A stretch of DNA of 58,473 nucleotides from Phycisphaerales bacterium (GTDB lineage Bacteria; Planctomycetota; Phycisphaerae; Sedimentisphaerales; Anaerobacaceae): assembly GCA_003141275.1 (NCBI GenBank), contig PLLM01000073.1, forward strand, positions 1 through 58,473, read 5' to 3'. The notes beneath the pieces are model-generated. The model saw only the letters and a list, made by a program, of their open reading frames with translations, did no database searches and was not told the DNA's origin. Each line of letters begins with the position of its first letter. The first letter of the stretch is position 1. Made by a program: the position numbers and the translations under genes. This document shows, piece after piece, positions 1 through 8,633 of this stretch.

Positions 1-896
1 GAAATCTTGAAAATCTCGCCGGCCTTGAAAATCACCCGAACCATAAATTCGTAAAGGGCGACATCTGCGACGCCAAACTGATTGAGCGCATCATCGACGA
101 GTTCAAGATTGATTCTATTATAAACTTTGCCGCGGAAAGCCACGTTGACCGTTCAATTTCCGAGCCGAAAATTTTTATCGAAACCAACGTTACGGGGACA
201 TTGACACTTCTTGAGGCGGCAAGAGACCGGAAACTGCGGCGGTTTGTTCAGATTTCAACCGACGAGGTTTATGGCGCCCTTGGGCCTGAAGGTATGTTTA
301 CCGAGGATACACCGCTTAGCCCCAACTCGCCGTATTCGGCCAGCAAGGCCTCCGCCGACCTTCTTGTCCGCGCATTCGGACACACTTTCGGCGTGCAATA
401 CAACATTACCCGCTGCTCGAATAATTACGGCCAGTATCAATTCCCTGAAAAACTAATCCCGCTGATGATTAACAACGCCCTGAATGACAAGCAATTGCCG
501 GTTTACGGCGACGGGATGCAAATTCGCGACTGGCTCTATGTTTACGACCATTGCACCGCTGTCTGGAAGGTCCTCACCGAGGCGGCGCCGGGCGAAATAT
601 ACAATATCGGCGGCTGCAACGAGAAAACCAACATCGACGTTGTCCGGCTGATTATCGGTCGCTTAGGCAAACCGGAATCACTCATCAAACACGTTACCGA
701 CCGGCCGGGCCACGACAGACGATACGCTATCGACGCCTCGAAGATAATCAGCAAATTGAAATGGCGGCCCTCGGTATCTTTCGAGCAGGGGATTGCCAAG
801 ACGATTGACTGGTACCTGGCAAACCGCAAATGGCTGGCCAACGTGGTCTCGGGCGATTACCAGAAGTACTACGAATCAATGTATAAGAATCGGTAG
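1..896 (+). CDS. rfbB: dTDP-glucose 4,6-dehydratase, 5' end missing
   Basis: The reading frame is open from base 3, so the gene begins before the window and its N-terminal NAD-binding part is cut off. The product is an extended short-chain dehydrogenase that converts dTDP-glucose to dTDP-4-keto-6-deoxyglucose, the step before rhamnose and other deoxysugars. Visible family marks are NFAAESHVDRSI, TNVTGT, the STDEVYG segment with the catalytic Asp-Glu pair, and YSASK with the catalytic Tyr and Lys. The C-terminal half (RDWLYVYDHC, RPGHDRRYAID) is typical. It opens a run of surface-polysaccharide genes. Function is secure; a related nucleotide-sugar dehydratase is the only realistic alternative. 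Confidence 0.95.
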   Translation, partial: NLENLAGLENHPNHKFVKGDICDAKLIERIIDEFKIDSIINFAAESHVDRSISEPKIFIETNVTGTLTLLEAARDRKLRRFVQISTDEVYGALGPEGMFTEDTPLSPNSPYSASKASADLLVRAFGHTFGVQYNITRCSNNYGQYQFPEKLIPLMINNALNDKQLPVYGDGMQIRDWLYVYDHCTAVWKVLTEAAPGEIYNIGGCNEKTNIDVVRLIIGRLGKPESLIKHVTDRPGHDRRYAIDASKIISKLKWRPSVSFEQGIAKTIDWYLANRKWLANVVSGDYQKYYESMYKNR

Positions 897-969
897 AGGG
901 AGATACAAACTGATGAGACCCCGGATTACTGGCAATCGATAAAAAGATACCGTTGGCAGGACTATAACA

Positions 970-1980
970 ATGCCGGTCGTTAGCATAATTATCGCAACTT
1001 ATAATCGAAGTAAATTACTCAAAGAGTGCATCAATTGCCTTTTGGCGCAGACGTATCGTAACATAGGGATAATAGTGGTAGATGACGGCTCAACCAATGA
1101 TACACAGGCAATCATTAAAGAAATCGCCCAAAAGCACAATAACATAAGGTATTATCAGAGACCTCACCTTGGCGCTTCGGCGGCAAGAAACTTCGGATTG
1201 GCAAAAGCCACCGGCGAATTTATCGGTTTTTTTGACAGCGATGACCTTTGGCCCGCCAATTATATCGAGACAATGGTAAAAAGTTTGCAGGCAACTCCTG
1301 ATTTTGACGCAGCGTATTCGGATATAATGCAAATGGTTGACGGAAAAATCAGCGGCAGATATATAACCATGGAGAAGCCGCCAACAGGCCACATTACGGC
1401 CGATCTGTTTTTTCGTGAAAGGCCGTTTAACCTGCCGTCTTCGACGATATTCAGAAAGAACGCTTTCAGCGGCATTTTTTGGGAGGAAAAAACAGGGAAT
1501 TGTGACGACCTCGACGTCTTCCTGCGTATTTCGACCAAGTCGAAATTTATGTATGTCCCTGACGTTTATATGATGTACCGCAAAACCAAAGACAGCATAA
1601 CCGCTAAAGCAGGAAAAAAATTATTTACATACCATATGTACGTTATGGAGCGGTTCTATTCCCACCTTGGTGGCGATTCGTTTGTGCCGAGAAAATTAGC
1701 TCTGCGCAAAATAAGTCATCTGTACCGCAGCTTGGCTTTGAAACATTACAGGGCGGGAAACAGAAAAGCGTCTATAGCCCTGCTGAAAAAAGCATTGTAT
1801 TACCTGCCGCTTGATTTGCGCCTTTATGTTAACCTGTTTCGGGCATTTCTGCTGAATCCATTTAATGACAAAATGCCCGACTGGCAGATGCCGCCGGCCC
1901 TGCCAGTCAAACCAGAACTGTGCTGTCAAGGAAATATAGAGTGCCCCGCTACCGTGAAGGTTCAATATATTCCTTCATAA
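970..1980 (+). CDS. glycosyltransferase family 2
   Basis: This 336-residue protein is a GT-A fold glycosyltransferase that would add a sugar from a nucleotide donor to a surface glycan at the cytoplasmic face. The nucleotide-binding start VSIIIATYN, the VVDDGS motif near residue 37 and the metal-binding DSDD at residues 89-92 are present. Residues beyond about 230 form a helical tail without membrane segments. It follows rfbB by 73 bases. Its last 32 bases overlap the end of the convergent CDP-glycerol-type gene. Donor and acceptor cannot be told from sequence. Confidence 0.9.
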   Translation: MPVVSIIIATYNRSKLLKECINCLLAQTYRNIGIIVVDDGSTNDTQAIIKEIAQKHNNIRYYQRPHLGASAARNFGLAKATGEFIGFFDSDDLWPANYIETMVKSLQATPDFDAAYSDIMQMVDGKISGRYITMEKPPTGHITADLFFRERPFNLPSSTIFRKNAFSGIFWEEKTGNCDDLDVFLRISTKSKFMYVPDVYMMYRKTKDSITAKAGKKLFTYHMYVMERFYSHLGGDSFVPRKLALRKISHLYRSLALKHYRAGNRKASIALLKKALYYLPLDLRLYVNLFRAFLLNPFNDKMPDWQMPPALPVKPELCCQGNIECPATVKVQYIPS

Positions 1981-3187
1981 TGAAATTCCATATCCTCTCG
2001 GATGATTTGCCGTCTTTGTATTTGAAAGCAAGTTTTATTATCTCTTCCCGTTTCGCAACAAATTCGTCCGTCCGACCAACAGCATAATTTGTGAGCGCCT
2101 CATGAAGCTGGTCCTGCGAATAGCATATCGGGCCGGGAGCCATTGATTTGTAATCGAACAGAAGGCCTTCCTGCGACTCCATATATTTTTCGTAATTATA
2201 AGGAAAAAATATTATCGGTCTATCGAGCAATAAGTAGTCCATATACATAGATGAATAATCGGTTACGAGAATATCCGTTGTTTTCAAGAGTGGCTGGATG
2301 TCTTTGACGCTGTCGTAATAGATGATGTTCTCGAACAGACCGAATTCTTTGGCACAACGCACAGACGGATGGAATTTAAAGACAAATAAAATTTTATGTT
2401 GTTGCGCAAAATCAGAAAGATTCCCCAGGTTTAAAAAGCCGCTTTTAATCGCGTTTCCCATCGGGTCGTCCCACGTTGGCGCGTAAAGGACGCTCTTGAA
2501 GCCGTTTTTTTGAAATTCACTTATCTTTTGAAGCGATTGGGTATCTGCTTCAAGCAAATCCAGGCCGTTGAGCTGCTCTTTGAAGAATATATCGTTTCTC
2601 GGATAACCGGATTCTATAAAGCTTCTCGCTCTCATGGCCTTTGAAAAAATGTTCTTGGTGAAATACTCAGAAGTAGAGATGAACAAATCATAAATGTGGT
2701 TCTTGCCTCGTATTGCGTTGCTGAATCTTCCCGGCAAAGAGCTGCGGCTTTTTGCTGCAGCAGGCACCAGCACGCCTATCCTCTTAAGAGGTATGCCATG
2801 CCACAATTGAATTTTTTTTGCCCTGAATGAAAGGTGATACTTGAACTTTTTACGCCACGGCGTGCTGCACGAAATAACAACGCTGGAACGAATAAGCGCT
2901 AATATTGAACTCGGCGTCGGATAAAGCAGGGCCGGCAAATTGTGCTGCTTCAGCATATCGTAAACCGATTTGTTTTCCGTAAAAAAATAATACTCGACGT
3001 TGTTCTGTTTGAGGCCGTGCAGATATAAATAGAGATACTTCACGTTGTCGAAAAACAGCCCATTGTTTTTGCCTATAAATAAAACCAGATTTTTTTTCAA
3101 TGGGAACAGATAAGACAGGGGGACAATAAACCCCCATCCAATTATTAGTATTCTAAGAGTTTTGAAAGCGCGACTAATTATTTTCAT
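1949..3187 (-). CDS. CDP-glycerol glycerophosphotransferase family protein
   Basis: The 412-residue product belongs to the TagB/TagF family, which transfers polyol-phosphate units from CDP-alcohols to build teichoic-acid-like polymers or to decorate glycans. Marks are the LWHGIPLKRIG segment around residue 128-138, VLYAPTWDD, and the C-terminal ILVTDYSSMYMDYLLLDRP block carrying the active-site region. A hydrophobic N-terminus (residues 10-30) suggests membrane association. Its ATG overlaps the TGA of the upstream nucleotidyltransferase (ATGA), so the two are translationally coupled and probably act in one pathway. In a Gram-negative context the product is more likely a phosphoalcohol-modified polysaccharide than wall teichoic acid; that is inference. 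Confidence 0.87.
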   Translation of the reverse strand: MKIISRAFKTLRILIIGWGFIVPLSYLFPLKKNLVLFIGKNNGLFFDNVKYLYLYLHGLKQNNVEYYFFTENKSVYDMLKQHNLPALLYPTPSSILALIRSSVVISCSTPWRKKFKYHLSFRAKKIQLWHGIPLKRIGVLVPAAAKSRSSLPGRFSNAIRGKNHIYDLFISTSEYFTKNIFSKAMRARSFIESGYPRNDIFFKEQLNGLDLLEADTQSLQKISEFQKNGFKSVLYAPTWDDPMGNAIKSGFLNLGNLSDFAQQHKILFVFKFHPSVRCAKEFGLFENIIYYDSVKDIQPLLKTTDILVTDYSSMYMDYLLLDRPIIFFPYNYEKYMESQEGLLFDYKSMAPGPICYSQDQLHEALTNYAVGRTDEFVAKREEIIKLAFKYKDGKSSERIWNFIMKEYIEPSR

Positions 3188-3894
3188 TGCTGGCTGGCTG
3201 TCTCATTGTGAGTAAACAGATGATTCCTTACCGCCTTCAGGTCTTCCTCAAAATCTATCTCGTTGCAGTAGAACGGACCTACGTCTATCGGTTTTAAGCA
3301 TATCTTTTTCGAAACTGTGAGGTTTTCCAGCGCTTTTTCAAAGTAATCCTGATTGTCCACTCTTTCCAGTTCATTGCGAAAAATATCGAGGTCTTTCTTC
3401 AATATAACATTAACGCCAAGGCATTCGCCTTGTGGCTCCGCAACATTTTTGGAAATATGGCAAATAAATTCATCTTCATTGAGGTCGTATTTGACTTCTT
3501 CGGAACCGCATCTTTTTCGGTCAACAAGACAGCAGGAAAATCCTGTATTGAGCAACAAATTGGGGGCATCCGTGTCAAAATAAACATCACCGTTAAGCCA
3601 CATTACATCATCGTTAACTTGTCGCAGCGCCAACAACAAGCTTTTGCTTGTGTTTGTCTGCGCAAAAGCGTCGTTATAGACAAATGAAAGCTGGGTAAAT
3701 TTTTCCATTATCATTTCTTTTTTGTAACCGACAACAACGATTATATTCTTTACGCCAACTATTTTTGACAGACGTTCAATCTGGAAATCCATTATGGTCT
3801 TTCCATCGACCAAATTTGTTAATGGCTTGGGAATTGAACCGCCTAACCTCTTCCCCATTCCCGCGGCCAGTATAATCGCGTGTACTTTGCTCAT
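3184..3894 (-). CDS. NTP-transferase (LicC/MobA-like nucleotidyltransferase)
   Basis: The protein (about 236 residues) has the nucleotidyltransferase signature AIILAAGMGKRLGG directly after the chosen start MSKVH, followed by PKPLTNL and the metal-binding LNGDVYFD. Size and motifs fit small cytidylyltransferases such as LicC that activate choline-phosphate, glycerol-phosphate or sugars. An in-frame ATG 42 bases upstream would add a tail (KSRFSKLYDGRFQ) ahead of the motif, and I see no strong ribosome-binding site for either start. It is coupled by a 4-base overlap to the CDP-glycerol-type transferase downstream, which suggests it makes the CDP-alcohol donor. Substrate is inferred from context only. 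Confidence 0.85.
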   Translation of the reverse strand: MSKVHAIILAAGMGKRLGGSIPKPLTNLVDGKTIMDFQIERLSKIVGVKNIIVVVGYKKEMIMEKFTQLSFVYNDAFAQTNTSKSLLLALRQVNDDVMWLNGDVYFDTDAPNLLLNTGFSCCLVDRKRCGSEEVKYDLNEDEFICHISKNVAEPQGECLGVNVILKKDLDIFRNELERVDNQDYFEKALENLTVSKKICLKPIDVGPFYCNEIDFEEDLKAVRNHLFTHNETASQQ

Positions 3895-3979
3895 TTGAAA
3901 TCGCCCATCGTATAATTTACTAAACCGACTTTTCAAAATATAAGACAGATGTTAAAGACGGCTGCTTTAAATTTCTTAG

Positions 3980-3999
3980 GTATCAGCTTTGACTGATAC
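3980..3999. other. Inverted repeat between surface-polymer genes
   Basis: GTATCAG and CTGATAC form a perfect 7-bp stem around a 6-base loop, between the acetyltransferase stop and the nucleotidyltransferase start. On the + strand a run of T follows (gccgttttta), as in a terminator, but no + strand gene lies upstream, and on the minus strand there is no U-run. It could be an mRNA-stability hairpin between two minus-strand genes. Confidence 0.35.
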
Positions 4000-4006
4000 G
4001 CCGTTT

Positions 4007-4570
4007 TTATCCGTATTTTTCACTCTTATCAAGCTTGTCATATTCCTCTTTGTCACGGTATCCTAAGATACGCCATTTCTGGTTGCCGACAATACACAGA
4101 GGGGGAACCTCGCCGGAAACGACGGCACCCATACCAATTATGGCACCATCGCCTATTGTTGTCCCTGGCGCGACACATACGTTCATTCCAATCCAGACGT
4201 TTCGACCAATGACCACCGGTTTGAGCTCAAAGTCATCGTCGTATGGAAGACAAGTTCCACTGTAACGATGGTTGGCTGTGTAGAGAGTAAAATTCCTGCT
4301 TATGTGACAATTGTCGCCTATCCGCAGTCCGCCTTTGCCTTGTATCCAGGCATTATCGCCTATGTGCACGTTATTGCCTATCGCTACATTTTGCGGCGAG
4401 CGAATTACTGTTCGGCCGTTAAAACTAACCCCCTGGCCGCAGGCAGCAAGTTTCGACATCAATCTGCGATTACCCTCCAATTCCGCACGCTTTTGAAACC
4501 AGCGGATGATTCGCCACAGCCGGTAAACACAGGAATCGAAAAGGAACAATCTTCGAAAAGATTTCTTCAT
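4007..4570 (-). CDS. Hexapeptide-repeat acyltransferase (WbbJ/maltose acetyltransferase-like)
   Basis: This 187-residue protein is a left-handed beta-helix acyltransferase, expected to move an acetyl group from acetyl-CoA to a hydroxyl of a sugar. Imperfect hexapeptide repeats run from about residue 60 to 150 (IGNNVHIGDNAWI, IGDNCHISRN, VVIGRNVWIGMNVCV, IGDGAIIGMGAVV). The NHRY segment with its histidine is the usual catalytic region, and the VVSGEVPP turn closes the helix as in family members. It is the first of three minus-strand surface-polymer genes and is divergent from the glycosyltransferase at 4767, with about 190 bases between them for both promoters. The acetylated sugar is unknown. 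Confidence 0.9.
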   Translation of the reverse strand: MKKSFRRLFLFDSCVYRLWRIIRWFQKRAELEGNRRLMSKLAACGQGVSFNGRTVIRSPQNVAIGNNVHIGDNAWIQGKGGLRIGDNCHISRNFTLYTANHRYSGTCLPYDDDFELKPVVIGRNVWIGMNVCVAPGTTIGDGAIIGMGAVVSGEVPPLCIVGNQKWRILGYRDKEEYDKLDKSEKYG

Positions 4571-4766
4571 ACTAATCGTAATTGTACTTTCCCGGAAGCA
4601 CGATAAACGCCTATATATCCACTTTAGCTGAATCCTAAGTTCCGGATTTTAACATAAGGTCTGTATGGGTTCAATCCTTGCACTTGATTATCACAGGATT
4701 TCTCTTTAGTATTCTTAAAATAACCTCTGCTGCTTATCCGTGTTTTATTGAACAAGGATTAGATTG

Positions 4767-5807
4767 ATGCCGAACGCCAGAAGAATATTTATGGTATCGG
4801 ACCTGCGGCTCGACGCGGTCCAGATGTTCAAGAATAACCCCATTAAGCTGGCCAAGGGGTTTATCCGCCTCGGGCACGATGTCCGCCAGTTCGGCTATTT
4901 CGAGACGGTCATGGGGTTAAGCCCTCTCAGAAACAGGGTTGTCGCCCGTCTGTTCGCCAAAAACAAGGCCGACGGATTGCTCATCGAAGCAATTAAAAAT
5001 TACAGGCCGGACATAATCTTCATAACTTTTGTTCGAGTATTCGACGCCGAAACCGTTGAGCGAATGAGACAGGCTGCGCCGAACGCAGTATTTATCGGGT
5101 TTGACGTTGATGCCTGGCCTCAGCTTCGCCCCGGAAGAATCGAAATCGCCAAAAAGCTCGATATCCTTATGGCGACTAACGACGGGCAATACCTGCGAAC
5201 CTACCGCGACGCCGGCGTACGAAAATGCGTCTTTATGCCGAACTCCTGCGACCCTGATACGGACCGTCGTTATGACGTTGAGGAAAAATGGAAAAAAGAT
5301 ATTCTCTGGACGGGCTTAGTCAGACACGACGTCAAACGATATCCCGGCGAACAAGTGCGTTATGAGATTGTCGACAAACTCGCAAAAATGCCCAACTGTG
5401 CCGTTTACGGCTGTTGCGGCCGGCCTAAAATCGGAGGTATGGATTATTTACACGCAATCAGCGGCGCTAAAATAGGCCTGAGCATAAACGGCGATAATGA
5501 CGTCCGGCTGTATCACTCCAACCGGCTGACGCATTACCTCGCCTGCGGCACTTGTGTCCTCGCCAAAAAAGTCCCCGATAGCGACCTGCTTTTCAAAGAC
5601 AAGCTGCACCTGCGGTATTTTGAAACCGCTGAAGAATTTTTCGAATTGGCGGATTGGTATCTGAAACACGAGGATGAGAGGAAAAAAATCGCCGATGCCG
5701 GAATGAAATGGGCGCACGAGCAGTACAACAGCGTCAAAATCGCCGGGTATATTCTGGATTTGGTCGAAAAAGGAACTTATAATGCACCGTGGGCTAAAAA
5801 TCCGTAA
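4767..5807 (+). CDS. CgeB-like glycosyltransferase
   Basis: The 346-residue product resembles the CgeB/DUF3880 group of GT-B glycosyltransferases. The N-terminal half carries RRIFMVSDLRLD and VFIGFDVDAWP. The C-terminal half has the donor-binding pattern SNRLTHYLACGTCVLA followed by FETAEEFFELADWYL and a terminal helix ending MKWAHEQYN, as in the Glyco_trans_1_2 domain. The ATG at 4767 is preferred to the TTG one codon earlier because AAGGATT lies at a good distance. Genes on either side concern envelope glycans. Sugar specificity cannot be read from the sequence. Confidence 0.82.
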   Translation: MPNARRIFMVSDLRLDAVQMFKNNPIKLAKGFIRLGHDVRQFGYFETVMGLSPLRNRVVARLFAKNKADGLLIEAIKNYRPDIIFITFVRVFDAETVERMRQAAPNAVFIGFDVDAWPQLRPGRIEIAKKLDILMATNDGQYLRTYRDAGVRKCVFMPNSCDPDTDRRYDVEEKWKKDILWTGLVRHDVKRYPGEQVRYEIVDKLAKMPNCAVYGCCGRPKIGGMDYLHAISGAKIGLSINGDNDVRLYHSNRLTHYLACGTCVLAKKVPDSDLLFKDKLHLRYFETAEEFFELADWYLKHEDERKKIADAGMKWAHEQYNSVKIAGYILDLVEKGTYNAPWAKNP

Positions 5808-5841
5808 CGTATTAAGCAGGATTCAGGGACGAACTTGAAAT

Positions 5842-6489
5842 ATGATAGTTGACTACGCCAACTTTCATCAACGGGCCGACAGAACCAAGTATATTTTTGA
5901 AAAGTTTGAAAAATATCTCGGCGCGAATGTCCTGGACGTAGGATGCGACGAAGCGATACTGAAAACCCTGCTGACACCTGACATAAAGTACACCGGCATC
6001 GACGTGGCCGGCAAACCTGATATCGTGCTCAACCTCGAAAAGATTGAGCGGCTGCCTTTTGACGATTCCACCTTTGACTGTGTCATCTGTTCAGATGTCC
6101 TTGAGCATCTGGACAATCTCCATTTTATGTTTTCCGAGCTGATTCGGGTAACAAGGGGACACGTTATAGTGTCCTGGCCAAACGCCTGGATGGCCGCGAG
6201 AGTGCCCATGCGACGCGGCGAAGGGACGTTTAAGCACTATGGTCTCCCGCCTGAAAAAACCGCCGACCGCCACAAGTGGTTCTTTAATCTCACGGAGGCC
6301 GAAAACTTCGTTCGCTGCAACGTCGCGAAGAACGATGCTCTGGAGCTGGTCGAGGAGAGAATTACGGAGAAACCCCGGCCGGCCGTGTTGCGGGCGATGA
6401 GACGGTTAAGGTATCCGCAGCGGCGGCGATATTTCAACAGGTACGCACATACGCTGTGGACCGTGTTCAGGAAGAACGTTCGCGGCTAA
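5842..6489 (+). CDS. Class I SAM-dependent methyltransferase
   Basis: This 215-residue enzyme has the Rossmann methyltransferase signature: VLDVGCDEA (motif I) near residue 31, GIDVAG (motif II acidic residue), LPFDDSTFDCVICSDVLEHL (motif IV region) and a basic C-terminal tail. It lies 34 bases after the CgeB-like gene and is probably co-transcribed. Such enzymes in polysaccharide clusters often methylate a sugar or cap a chain, but small molecules or lipids are equally possible. No membrane segment or signal peptide is visible. Confidence 0.88.
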   Translation: MIVDYANFHQRADRTKYIFEKFEKYLGANVLDVGCDEAILKTLLTPDIKYTGIDVAGKPDIVLNLEKIERLPFDDSTFDCVICSDVLEHLDNLHFMFSELIRVTRGHVIVSWPNAWMAARVPMRRGEGTFKHYGLPPEKTADRHKWFFNLTEAENFVRCNVAKNDALELVEERITEKPRPAVLRAMRRLRYPQRRRYFNRYAHTLWTVFRKNVRG

Positions 6490-6507
6490 TTAGTTGTTGA
6501 GTGGGTC

Positions 6508-6547
6508 TGCTTGTCTCTGCGGTTTCCCGGTTTCTTCCTCTGCGTCT
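6508..6547. repeat. Degenerate pyrimidine-rich repeat, convergent intergenic region
   Basis: Between the methyltransferase stop and the lpxI stop lies a pyrimidine-rich stretch built from variants of CTCTGCGG and CCTCTGCGTCT. The 11-mer CCTCTGCGTCT at 6537-6547 recurs exactly at 49168-49178 in another intergenic region of this window, which points to a dispersed repeat family and not to chance low complexity. Confidence 0.45.
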
Positions 6548-6574
6548 TACGGACATTGACCGACCGTGTGCCGG

Positions 6575-7411
6575 CTATTTACCTATAACGCATATTCCCA
6601 TCTCGTTTGCCAGAGCAAGCGTCTGGGGTTTATCGATGATTATCGTCTTGCCCGCTTCAACCACAAGGCACTTGGCGCCGTTTTTCGCAAGCGACTTTAT
6701 CGTATCCTGCCCCACGCAGGGGACATCAAACCGCATGTCCTTTTTCGCCTTGGCCGCCTTGAGAAGAGTCCAGCCGCCCGTTTTGCACAGCCGACCGGCC
6801 CGTTCAATCATATCCGCCGTGCCTTCAATCCCCTCAACCGCTATTACTTCCCGTTCTTTGACGGCGATTGCCTGACCTATGTCCATCTCCGCTATTTTTT
6901 TTACGATGGGCCAGCCGAATTCGATATCGTCGGCGAGCGATGCGCCCGGCCCCCGTCCGGTCATCGGCCCGTTTGCCGCCAGGTGCTCTTTGCAGTATTT
7001 CGTCGAATCTTCCAGGATTATTCCTCCGCTTGCCAGCTCATCCGCTAGGGCTGACAGCAGCGTTTCGTTCTGTTTGTTTTTTGCCCTGAGCCGCCAGTAC
7101 CATATTCTTACCGCCCGCCAATCGGGCAGATACCTCAGAATTCGCCACGGCGTAAAAATTCGCCCCTTCGCGACCCGCCCCACCATTACCGTGCTGGTTA
7201 CTCCGTGTTTTTTTAATTTGCGAATCCAGTTGCCGGGTCGCGCCAGCGGCACCGTATAAAAAACATCAACTTCATCCGCCAGCGCCTGCTCCGTGCTTCC
7301 TGCAAGGCCCACGCAAATAACTTTCGCCCCTGCCTGCCTTGCGCCTTGTGCTATCATAAAGGGAAGCTGGCCTTCGCCCGCAATCAATCCGACAACTTTG
7401 GCGCTATCCAT
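6575..7411 (-). CDS. lpxI: UDP-2,3-diacylglucosamine pyrophosphatase LpxI
   Basis: The 278-residue protein matches the LpxI (DUF1009) family, which cleaves UDP-2,3-diacylglucosamine to lipid X and UMP during lipid A synthesis. Visible marks are the N-terminal IAGEGQLPFMIAQ, the central MTGRGPG segment, AVKEREVIAVEGIEGTD-like text (here EGIEGTADMIERAG), and the C-terminal MRFDVPCVGQDTI, which carries the catalytic aspartate of the family. The ATG at 7411 has GGAAG upstream. It follows lpxD by 25 bases on the same strand. LpxI in place of LpxH occurs in many non-enteric Gram-negatives. Together with lpxD it argues for an outer membrane with lipid A. Confidence 0.93.
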   Translation of the reverse strand: MDSAKVVGLIAGEGQLPFMIAQGARQAGAKVICVGLAGSTEQALADEVDVFYTVPLARPGNWIRKLKKHGVTSTVMVGRVAKGRIFTPWRILRYLPDWRAVRIWYWRLRAKNKQNETLLSALADELASGGIILEDSTKYCKEHLAANGPMTGRGPGASLADDIEFGWPIVKKIAEMDIGQAIAVKEREVIAVEGIEGTADMIERAGRLCKTGGWTLLKAAKAKKDMRFDVPCVGQDTIKSLAKNGAKCLVVEAGKTIIIDKPQTLALANEMGICVIGK

Positions 7412-7436
7412 ATTACTTCCGAACCGTGAAAAAATC

Positions 7437-8516
7437 CTATGGTTTATCGGAACTCTGCGAATCTTCGGGGATGGACGGCTTATCTTCTCCGCCGGATAAA
7501 AGCTGCTTCATCTGCCCCTGAAGTTCGCGGATGCTTTGTTTAATCTCGGGAAGATACTGAATCATACCGTAGGCACGCTTGCCCTGATTGGCGTCTATCG
7601 CCGGGGCGCCCAATATCACTTTGCCGTCCGCGACGTTGTTGATTACGCCCGCCTGCGCCCCGATTGCGACCTGGTTTCCTATGGCGATGTGCCCGACGAT
7701 GCCCGCCTGGCCCCCGACAATGCAGTGATGCCCCATCGTCGTCGAGCCGGCGATACCCACCTGCGCTACCAGCAGACAGTGCGCCCCGACCCTCGTCCCG
7801 TGCCCAATCGCAATCAAATCGCCCAGCTTGCTGCCCTGCCCGATAATTGTGTCGTTCAGCGTTCCGCGCTCAATCCCGCAGCAGGCGCCTATCTCAACAT
7901 CATCTTCTATTATAACGCTGCCGATTTGCGGTATCTTGTGGTGAACTCCGTTATGCGTGGCAAAACCGAAACCGTCTTCGCCGATTGCGGCATTGGAGTT
8001 GATAATCACGCGGCTGCCTATTTTGCAGCCCTCATAAATCACCACGTTAGGGTACAAGAGGCAGTCATTGCCTATCTGAACGTTCTCCCCAATGAACGTG
8101 CAGGGATAGATTACGCAACCGTCGCCGATTTTTGCGCCGTCAGAGATTGTAACGAAATCGTGGATTTGGCAGCCAGCGCCGACCTTGGCGCTGTCGGAAA
8201 TAATAGCGCGAGGACTAATGCCGACTTTCTTGTGCTTGCGGTGCCCGTGCAGCAGCACCATAATCTGCATAAAGGCGTAATACGGGTCATCCGCAACCAG
8301 CAGAGGAGTTGAGGCCGTAACAGTATCCTTGCCCACAATCACTGCGCTGGCTTTGGTTGTCAGCAGTTGCTTTTCGTATTTATCGTTGCTCAGAAAACTT
8401 ATATCACCTGTGCCGGCCCTGCCTAATGTTGCCGCGGCGCTAATCTTGACGTTTGCGTCGCCGAGGACCCGCCCGCCAACATACTGAGCCAGTTCGCCTA
8501 AGGTCTTGGTTACCAT
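7437..8516 (-). CDS. lpxD: UDP-3-O-acylglucosamine N-acyltransferase LpxD
   Basis: LpxD adds the second fatty acyl chain to UDP-3-O-acylglucosamine from acyl-ACP. The N-terminal uridine-binding domain (KTLGELAQYVGGRV to about residue 100) precedes a long left-handed beta-helix of hexapeptide repeats. The catalytic histidine region is AIGHGTRVG, followed by VGIAGSTTMG. The C-terminal helix ends in a polar tail. The start at 8516 is chosen because AAGGTGG sits just upstream; an ATG 24 bases earlier lacks this. It lies between a GT9 gene and lpxI on the same strand, a compact lipid A/core group. Confidence 0.95.
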   Translation of the reverse strand: MVTKTLGELAQYVGGRVLGDANVKISAAATLGRAGTGDISFLSNDKYEKQLLTTKASAVIVGKDTVTASTPLLVADDPYYAFMQIMVLLHGHRKHKKVGISPRAIISDSAKVGAGCQIHDFVTISDGAKIGDGCVIYPCTFIGENVQIGNDCLLYPNVVIYEGCKIGSRVIINSNAAIGEDGFGFATHNGVHHKIPQIGSVIIEDDVEIGACCGIERGTLNDTIIGQGSKLGDLIAIGHGTRVGAHCLLVAQVGIAGSTTMGHHCIVGGQAGIVGHIAIGNQVAIGAQAGVINNVADGKVILGAPAIDANQGKRAYGMIQYLPEIKQSIRELQGQMKQLLSGGEDKPSIPEDSQSSDKP

Positions 8517-8633
8517 AAAACCACCTTTTCGGAAAGTCATTGCTTGTTTGCGGCCTATTCTGCCAAGGCCGGAGGTATTATAGCAGATACATCACGGCGG
8601 TCAACATTCGCTGCCAATCCGTGAAACAACCAA

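Noticed and set aside
7536-8312. Long open frame opposite lpxD (258 codons)
   Set aside because: It mirrors the hexapeptide repeats of lpxD, shows no domain and no start signal.
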